Assembly: GCA_046052065.1 (NCBI GenBank)
Contig: JBJOND010000054.1
Location: 1-19,846 of the forward strand
Origin: CAINEC01 sp046052065
Lineage (GTDB): Bacteria; Bacteroidota; Bacteroidia; AKYH767-A; OLB10
Direction of reading: 5' to 3'
Length of the DNA stretch: 19,846 nt
Shown here: piece after piece, positions 15,497 to 19,846 of the stretch
Numbering within the stretch: position 1 is the first letter of the stretch
Layout of the letters: each line of letters starts with the position of its first letter
The notes under the pieces: generated by a model
What the model saw: the letters and a program-made list of their open reading frames with translations, nothing else
Told to the model about the DNA's origin: nothing
Databases searched by the model: none
Position numbers and translations under genes: made by a program

Positions 15497-16213
15497 ATGA
15501 CAAAATTAAGTGTCAATATCAATAAAATAGCAACCATAAGAAATGCTAGGGGAGGGTCCATTCCGGATGTAGTTAAAGCCGCACTTTTTATCGAGTCGTG
15601 TGGGGCACATGGCATAACAGTACATCCTCGACCTGACCAGCGACATATTACGTATGACGATGTTTACAATCTTAAAAAAGTATTGAAAACAGAATTTAAC
15701 ATCGAGGGTAATCCAACTGCTGATTTTATTAAAATTTGTAAGGAGGTAAGGCCTGCGCAAATTACGCTGGTGCCCGATGCTCCTGAAGTTCTTACTTCTA
15801 ATGCTGGTTGGAATACAATTGCAAACAAGAATTTTTTAAGTGATACGATTGAGGAGTTAAAAACATTTGGAAGCCGAGTGTCGATTTTTATTGACCCCAA
15901 TCCCGAAATGATATTTGCCGCAAAGGAAACAGGCAGTGATAGAGTTGAACTTTATACAGAGGCCTACGCGGCAAATTATTCTATCAATCGTGAGCAAAGT
16001 ATAGCACCTTTTCGAAAGGCTGCAGATGCAGCAGTGCAATGTGGACTAACACTTAATGCTGGTCACGACTTATCGCTAGAGAATCTGAACTATTTTGTAA
16101 AGATTATTCCTGAAATTGCAGAAGTCAGCATAGGGCATGCACTCATTAGCGATGCTTTGTATTTAGGATTGGAAAATACCGTAAAAGCTTATTTGAAAGA
16201 GTTAGCATTATAA
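15497..16213 (+). CDS. pdxJ: Pyridoxine 5'-phosphate synthase (PdxJ)
   Basis: Condenses 1-deoxyxylulose 5-phosphate with 3-amino-2-oxopropyl phosphate to give pyridoxine 5'-phosphate, the ring-closing step of the DXP-dependent vitamin B6 pathway. The 238 residues have family length. Conserved elements are LSVNINKIATIRNARGG at the start (N7), HPRPDQRHI at 43-51 (phosphate-binding Arg and catalytic His), NIEGNPT near 68-74 (catalytic Glu), ITLVPDAPEVLTS, and AGHDLS then IGHALISDAL near the end. The ATG at 15497 places N7 correctly. It is divergent from the CBS-domain gene, and its stop codon directly abuts the stop codon of the opposing small membrane protein gene. Presence of serA in the next unit is coherent, since the B6 and serine pathways share related chemistry. 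Confidence 0.97.
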   Translation: MTKLSVNINKIATIRNARGGSIPDVVKAALFIESCGAHGITVHPRPDQRHITYDDVYNLKKVLKTEFNIEGNPTADFIKICKEVRPAQITLVPDAPEVLTSNAGWNTIANKNFLSDTIEELKTFGSRVSIFIDPNPEMIFAAKETGSDRVELYTEAYAANYSINREQSIAPFRKAADAAVQCGLTLNAGHDLSLENLNYFVKIIPEIAEVSIGHALISDALYLGLENTVKAYLKELAL

Positions 16214-16411
16214 CTATTCATTCTTGTTTCTTGGGTCGAAGACAAAGTTTTTGTATCCTGCTAAAACAACAATTCCATAAATAATCCAGGCTGTATATTT
16301 GTTCGTCTTGTCTTCAAACAAAGAAGTTTGTTGTAAGCTTTTAAAAACGTAAGTTGCAATAACAACAATTATCAAATAAAGAAACCAGTAATAAATTCTT
16401 TTGTTACTCAT
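16214..16411 (-). CDS. Small two-helix membrane protein downstream of serA
   Basis: A 65-residue protein of unknown function. Two hydrophobic segments are visible: about residues 7-24 (YYWFLYLIIVVIATYVF) and 41-52 (AWIIYGIVVLAG). They are separated by a polar linker (KSLQQTSLFEDKTNK), with a charged C-terminus (DPRNKNE). It starts 4 bases after the serA stop codon, so it is probably translated from the serA transcript. Its stop codon abuts the pdxJ stop on the other strand with no intervening base. I recognise no named family. Coupling to serA and the clean two-helix topology argue that it is real. Confidence 0.66.
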   Translation of the reverse strand: MSNKRIYYWFLYLIIVVIATYVFKSLQQTSLFEDKTNKYTAWIIYGIVVLAGYKNFVFDPRNKNE

Positions 16412-16415
16412 TGGA

Positions 16416-17612
16416 TTATAAATTTCTAGTTTTGATAGTGTTTTTTACTTGCTCTAATTCTTGCATTAAATGCTGACTTACTTTTTTGTCGATGTCTAAT
16501 GCAACATATCCAATGTTATTATTAGTTTGTAAATATTGTCCTAGAATATTTACTTTCATTTTTGAAAGCACTCCGTTGATTTCGCTTAAGACGCCTGGGA
16601 CATTACGATGAATATGTAATATACGATGAGTGTTTTTTATCAATGGTAAATTGATTTCAGGAACAGTTAAACTTCCTAAGCTCGACCCTGTTTTTGCAAA
16701 AGTGATTAGCTTTTCTGCAACATCAATTCCAATCGCTTCCTGAGCTTCAATTGTGCTTCCACCGATATGAGGCGTTAGAATTGTATTCGGTAAATGCTGT
16801 AAAGGAGATATGAATTTATCTTTATTGGTCTTTGGCTCTTCAGGGAAAACATCAACAGCTAATCCTGCAATATGATTTTCTTTAATGGCTTGTTTAATTG
16901 CTACTGTGTCTAATACATCCCCGCGACTTAAATTGATAAGATGAGCACCTTTTTTCATCTTCTTTATTCGTGATGAATTAATAAGGTTTTTTGTTTCACT
17001 AATTCCAGGAACATGAAGTGTGATAACGTCTGATTTTTTCAATAGGTCGTCAAGTGACTTGCAAGATTCGGCATTACCTAATGCAAGCTTATTCATGACA
17101 TCATAAAAAATCACTTTCATTCCCATCGCTTCAGCTAAAACAGAAACCTGTGATCCAATATGTCCATAGCCAATTATTCCTAAAGTCTTTCCTCTCAGTT
17201 CATAACAACCATCACTTTCTTTTAACCACTGACCTTTATGAGCTGCATTGTTTTTCTCCGGAATTCTTCTAAGCAAAGAAATGCAAAGACCAATTACTAA
17301 TTCAGCTACTGAACGTGTATTCGAAAATGGAGAGTTAAAAACTGCAATGCCTTTCTCAGCAGCTTCTTTCATTTCTATTTGGTTAGTACCAATGCAAAAA
17401 GCGCCTATTGTTATTAATTTATTGGCATTTGATAATACTTTTTTTGTGATTTGTGTTTTTGATCGAATTCCTAAAATGGAAACATCGCTAATTTTATTAA
17501 TAAGCTCTTTTTCACTTATGGAACCATTGATTATCTCAATGTTTTTAAATCCATTTTTTTGAAACAATTCAATAGCGGCTGGATGAACATTTTCAAGCAA
17601 GAGTACTTTCAT
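16416..17612 (-). CDS. serA: D-3-phosphoglycerate dehydrogenase (SerA), ACT-regulated type
   Basis: Oxidises 3-phosphoglycerate with NAD+ to 3-phosphohydroxypyruvate, the first step of serine synthesis. At 398 residues it resembles the E. coli type, with a C-terminal ACT domain and no intervening ASB domain. The Rossmann motif GYGHIG is at 148-153, with Asp171 for the NAD ribose. The catalytic triad is visible as R230 (NLSRGD), E259 (DVFPEEP) and H282 (TPHIGGST). The ACT domain begins near 330 (ILHIHRNVPGVL). It keeps equivalents of the E. coli serine-binding residues, His335, Asn337 and Asn355, so feedback inhibition by serine is likely. Divergent from fbp across 138 bases; a small membrane protein follows 4 bases downstream. 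I found no exact -7 element for it. Confidence 0.94.
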   Translation of the reverse strand: MKVLLLENVHPAAIELFQKNGFKNIEIINGSISEKELINKISDVSILGIRSKTQITKKVLSNANKLITIGAFCIGTNQIEMKEAAEKGIAVFNSPFSNTRSVAELVIGLCISLLRRIPEKNNAAHKGQWLKESDGCYELRGKTLGIIGYGHIGSQVSVLAEAMGMKVIFYDVMNKLALGNAESCKSLDDLLKKSDVITLHVPGISETKNLINSSRIKKMKKGAHLINLSRGDVLDTVAIKQAIKENHIAGLAVDVFPEEPKTNKDKFISPLQHLPNTILTPHIGGSTIEAQEAIGIDVAEKLITFAKTGSSLGSLTVPEINLPLIKNTHRILHIHRNVPGVLSEINGVLSKMKVNILGQYLQTNNNIGYVALDIDKKVSQHLMQELEQVKNTIKTRNL

Positions 17613-17639
17613 GTTACAATTTTAATTTATTATAAAATG

Positions 17640-17651
17640 CAATGAACATTG
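17640..17651. repeat. Short inverted repeat in the serA-fbp divergent region
   Basis: CAATG-AA-CATTG is a perfect 5-base inverted repeat with a 2-base spacer, 28 bases upstream of the serA start. A partly overlapping ATTGTT (17648-17653) pairs with AACAAT (17668-17673) further on. It could be a regulator site, but repeats this short are expected by chance in AT-rich DNA. The rest of this 138-base gap holds only the fbp -7 element and a T-rich stretch. Confidence 0.25.
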
Positions 17652-17724
17652 TTGTGTATTTTTTTTGAACAATTCGAAGTGTCAAATCAATACTAAAATC
17701 TGATTTTAAATTTCTATTTTCAAT

Positions 17725-17732
17725 TATCTTTG
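17725..17732 (+). promoter_or_regulatory. -7 promoter element for fbp
   Basis: TATCTTTG matches TAnnTTTG exactly and lies 18 bases before the fbp ATG, implying a leader of roughly a dozen bases. The -33 region is T-rich but lacks a clear TTTG. The element is the best-placed promoter candidate for the fbp-kinase pair. Confidence 0.5.
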
Positions 17733-17750
17733 CAGGAAATAAAATAGTTT

Positions 17751-18779
17751 ATGCTCACTCACAAGCCAATACGTCGCTTTATTACATTAGGTCAGTTTAT
17801 CATTGAACGTCAATCGGATTTTCCGTTTGCTAAAGGAGAGTTATCTAGATTGTTACGTGATATCGGAATAGCAGCAAAATTGGTTAATCGCGAAGTGAAT
17901 AAAGCTGGCCTTGCAGATATTCTTGGTGATATGGGTGAAACAAATGTACAAGGAGAAGATCAGAAAAAGCTAGATGTTTATGCCAATGATCAATTTATTA
18001 ATGCGTTGCGTTCAGGTGGAGAGTGTCTTGCCGTTGCATCAGAAGAAAATGAAGATTTAATCGAGATTGAAAGTCCAGTTTCACAAAATGCAAAATATGT
18101 AGTTTGTATTGACCCTTTGGATGGTTCTTCAAACATAGATGTGAATGTTAGCATTGGAACTATTTTTTCTATTTATAGAAGAAAGTCGGATCGCACCGGT
18201 GCAACTACTATTGATGATTTTATGATTAAAGGAACAGAGCAAGTTGCGGCAGGATATGTTATTTATGGATCAAGTACAATGTTGGTTTATACAACTGGTA
18301 AAGGGGTTAATGGATTCACGTTAGACCCTTCTATTGGAGAGTTCTGTTTATCACATCCTGATATGAAAATTCCTGAAGATGGAGTTCTATACAGTATCAA
18401 CGAAGGGAACTATACTCATTTTCCTGAAGGCGTTAAAAAGTATATTAAGTATTGTCAAGAAGAAGATAAAGCAACAAATCGTCCATATTCATCACGATAT
18501 ATAGGTTCGCTTGTAGCTGATTTTCATCGTAACATGATTAAGGGTGGCGTTTATATCTATCCATCAACAGGGAAGTCGCCAAAAGGCAAGTTACGTTTGC
18601 TTTATGAAGCTAATCCGTTAGCTTTTATTGCAGAGCAAGCAGGAGGAAAAGCAAGTAATGGTTTTGATCGAATTCTTGAAGTTCAACCGGAGTCATTGCA
18701 CCAACGTGTTCCATTATTTATTGGTTCAAAAAATATGGTGGAAAAAGCAGAAGAGTTAATGCGAGTTCATAGCGCCTGA
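17751..18779 (+). CDS. fbp: Fructose-1,6-bisphosphatase, class I (Fbp)
   Basis: Hydrolyses fructose 1,6-bisphosphate to fructose 6-phosphate, the gluconeogenic bypass of phosphofructokinase, with Mg2+. The 342 residues align with the class I family (E. coli Fbp is 332). Motifs include NVQGEDQKKLDVYAND (65-80), the metal-binding Glu pair in ASEENED (E98/E99), the signature DPLDGSSN at 121-128, AAGYVIYGSSTMLVYT near 190, YSSRYIGSLVADFHRN for substrate binding, and KLRLLYEANPLAFIAEQAGG near the end. It is divergent from serA. Both enzymes draw on lower-glycolysis carbon, so shared control of the gap is conceivable. The downstream kinase-like gene starts 5 bases after the stop, making a two-gene unit. 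Confidence 0.97.
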   Translation: MLTHKPIRRFITLGQFIIERQSDFPFAKGELSRLLRDIGIAAKLVNREVNKAGLADILGDMGETNVQGEDQKKLDVYANDQFINALRSGGECLAVASEENEDLIEIESPVSQNAKYVVCIDPLDGSSNIDVNVSIGTIFSIYRRKSDRTGATTIDDFMIKGTEQVAAGYVIYGSSTMLVYTTGKGVNGFTLDPSIGEFCLSHPDMKIPEDGVLYSINEGNYTHFPEGVKKYIKYCQEEDKATNRPYSSRYIGSLVADFHRNMIKGGVYIYPSTGKSPKGKLRLLYEANPLAFIAEQAGGKASNGFDRILEVQPESLHQRVPLFIGSKNMVEKAEELMRVHSA

Positions 18780-18784
18780 TATTT

Positions 18785-19690
18785 TTGATTAGACTCAAAG
18801 GACAACACAACGAATATTATTTTGATGCATCTAGGCCACTGAAAAAGCCTGGTAAGTTCAGTACTGTATTTAAGGGTAAAAACAATTGCGGACAATCAGT
18901 TTTGATAAAGCGATTGAGTGAATGCAATGCTGAAAGTATTTATGAATCAACAATTACAAATCCATGCTTTGTTAAATCAATCGAACGTATCGAAGTAAAC
19001 AATTATGTTTATTTGATAAGGCCATTTATAGAGGGAGTTAGTTTAAATGATTTGAAAAGTACAAATTGGTTTGCTTCAGAAAAAAAGATTTTATTTTTAA
19101 AAAGAATTATTGCTGAAATATCGGAAGCACTTGCAAGTCTACATAGACAACAGTTGGTTCATATAGATATCAGACCCCACAATATTTTAGTTAATGTATC
19201 AGATGATTCAGTGAAATCAATTGTTTCAATCATAGATTTGGATATGATTCGACCAATTAATTCTAATGAAGAGATAAAGCACTTTCCACTAATATATTCA
19301 GCTCCCGAATTGTTTCTCAAAAAAAACAAACTGATAGATGAAAGAACTGATATTTACGCGCTTTCTATCACACTCTATGAATTAATATTTAATAAGCGCC
19401 CATTTGTTCATGCAAATGCAGAATTGATTATGCATTTAATGTTGAATAAGAAATTAGATTATGTAAATAATAGAACTAATTCCTTAGTGGATATACTAAA
19501 TAAGGCAGCAGGAAAAAAAGCTTTTAATTTGCCTCCATCATCTTTAGAAGAGGAGCAAGTGGAGGAGTTATTACTATCGGGTATGAATAGCCGTTATAAT
19601 AATGTTGAGTCGTTTACAAGCGACTTGTTGAATACAATTAACTATGATAAAAGTTGGATAAGTCGATTAACGCAATTCTTTCAGAGCTAA
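18785..19690 (+). CDS. Hanks-type serine/threonine protein kinase homologue, cytoplasmic
   Basis: A 301-residue protein containing essentially only a kinase domain (about residues 20-290). The glycine loop is reduced (GKFSTVFKG, 23-31). Lys42 (VLIK) matches the VAIK lysine. The catalytic loop reads HIDIRPHN (126-133), retaining Asp128 and Asn133 but with Ile in place of the HRD Arg. DFG is replaced by DLD (151-153), keeping the Mg-binding Asp. SAPE (172-175), D189 in TDIYAL and a late Arg (SRY, 269-271) fit the C-lobe. The key catalytic residues remain, so activity is plausible. There is no membrane helix or sensor domain. The start is inferred as TTG at 18785: no ATG or GTG lies between the upstream in-frame stop and the glycine loop; CTG at 18776 is the alternative. 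It follows fbp by 5 bases. The substrate is unknown. Confidence 0.82.
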   Translation: MIRLKGQHNEYYFDASRPLKKPGKFSTVFKGKNNCGQSVLIKRLSECNAESIYESTITNPCFVKSIERIEVNNYVYLIRPFIEGVSLNDLKSTNWFASEKKILFLKRIIAEISEALASLHRQQLVHIDIRPHNILVNVSDDSVKSIVSIIDLDMIRPINSNEEIKHFPLIYSAPELFLKKNKLIDERTDIYALSITLYELIFNKRPFVHANAELIMHLMLNKKLDYVNNRTNSLVDILNKAAGKKAFNLPPSSLEEEQVEELLLSGMNSRYNNVESFTSDLLNTINYDKSWISRLTQFFQS

Positions 19691-19846
19691 ATAAGTCATA
19701 AGACCCGCGCCAATTTTAAGCGATTCTTCTTCGATATCGAAAGTTGGAGTATGCACACTACTTGTAATTCCTCTGCTTTCATTTCGCGTACCTAAACGAT
19801 AGAAGCATGCTGGCGCTACTTGTGAGTAGAATGAAAAATCTTCCGC
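19667..19846 (-). CDS. M20-family amidohydrolase, C-terminal fragment at window edge
   Basis: The minus strand is open from the window edge to a TAA at 19667-19669, encoding the last 59 residues of a protein whose start lies outside. The translation begins AEDFSFYSQVAPACFYRLGT, then has HTPTFDIEEESLKIGAGLM before the end (LALKELR). The AEDFS motif, the FYRLGT strand and the H-x-P-x-F-D-I-(D/E)-E-x-x-L segment are hallmarks of the catalytic domain C-terminus of M20D peptidases (hippurate hydrolase, N-acyl-amino acid or IAA-amino acid amidohydrolases). These are two-metal hydrolases of N-acyl amino acids; the His is a metal ligand. The gene converges on the kinase gene and overlaps its last 24 bases. 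The family call is good; the substrate cannot be told. Confidence 0.82.
   Translation of the reverse strand, partial: AEDFSFYSQVAPACFYRLGTRNESRGITSSVHTPTFDIEEESLKIGAGLMTYLALKELR

Noticed and set aside
17248..17562. 104-codon plus-strand open frame opposite serA
   Set aside because: It covers the conserved SerA substrate-domain codons antisense and shows no recognisable domain or start context.
1..19846. Defence system, prophage, IS element or CRISPR array
   Set aside because: Nearly all genes are recognisable housekeeping or envelope genes, gaps are short, and there are no repeat arrays, transposase or integrase motifs.

Overview
The window is AT-rich DNA that reads as a chromosomal segment from a Bacteroidota bacterium. 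The evidence is the gene set (PorG-type type IX secretion proteins, a five-POTRA BamA, paired OmpH/Skp genes, an OmpH-to-glutamate racemase neighbourhood), the near absence of purine-rich Shine-Dalgarno sequences, and several exact matches to the Bacteroidota -7 promoter element TAnnTTTG. I cannot place it below phylum; the PorG and outer-membrane sequences are compatible with Chitinophagales/Sphingobacteriales-like or deep Flavobacteriales-like groups. It is almost fully coding. No gap exceeds about 140 bases. I saw no rRNA, tRNA, insertion sequence, prophage or CRISPR array.

Layout. (1) 55-2815, plus strand: coaX (type III pantothenate kinase), an outer-membrane beta-barrel protein, an LptC-like lipoprotein and a 64-residue membrane protein. 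Two of the three junctions are ATGA overlaps. (2) 2911-4998, plus: a PpiD/SurA-type membrane-anchored foldase, closed by a bidirectional terminator it shares with convergent murI. (3) 5047-15366, minus strand, read from high to low coordinates: a CBS-domain protein, a single-POTRA Omp85 barrel, nadK, two tandem PorG-like proteins, uppS, bamA, two OmpH/Skp chaperones, a strong terminator, then murI. This is mostly an envelope-biogenesis cluster: undecaprenyl carrier synthesis, glutamate racemisation for peptidoglycan, outer-membrane protein insertion with its periplasmic chaperones, and a T9SS outer-membrane component. (4) 15497-16213, plus: pdxJ, divergent from the CBS gene and ending base-to-base with the next gene. 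(5) 16214-17612, minus: serA followed by a 65-residue membrane protein. (6) 17751-19690, plus: fbp (class I fructose-1,6-bisphosphatase) followed 5 bases later by a Hanks-type protein kinase homologue. (7) 19667 to the window edge, minus: the last 59 codons of an M20-family amidohydrolase, overlapping the kinase gene end.

Most of the window is conserved housekeeping and envelope content. The least ordinary parts are the tandem porG pair, the extra single-POTRA Omp85 gene (no ATG start available) lying within the porG-bamA neighbourhood, and the small non-canonical kinase coupled to fbp, which also starts at a non-ATG codon. I see no convincing evidence of a defence island or other wholly new system.
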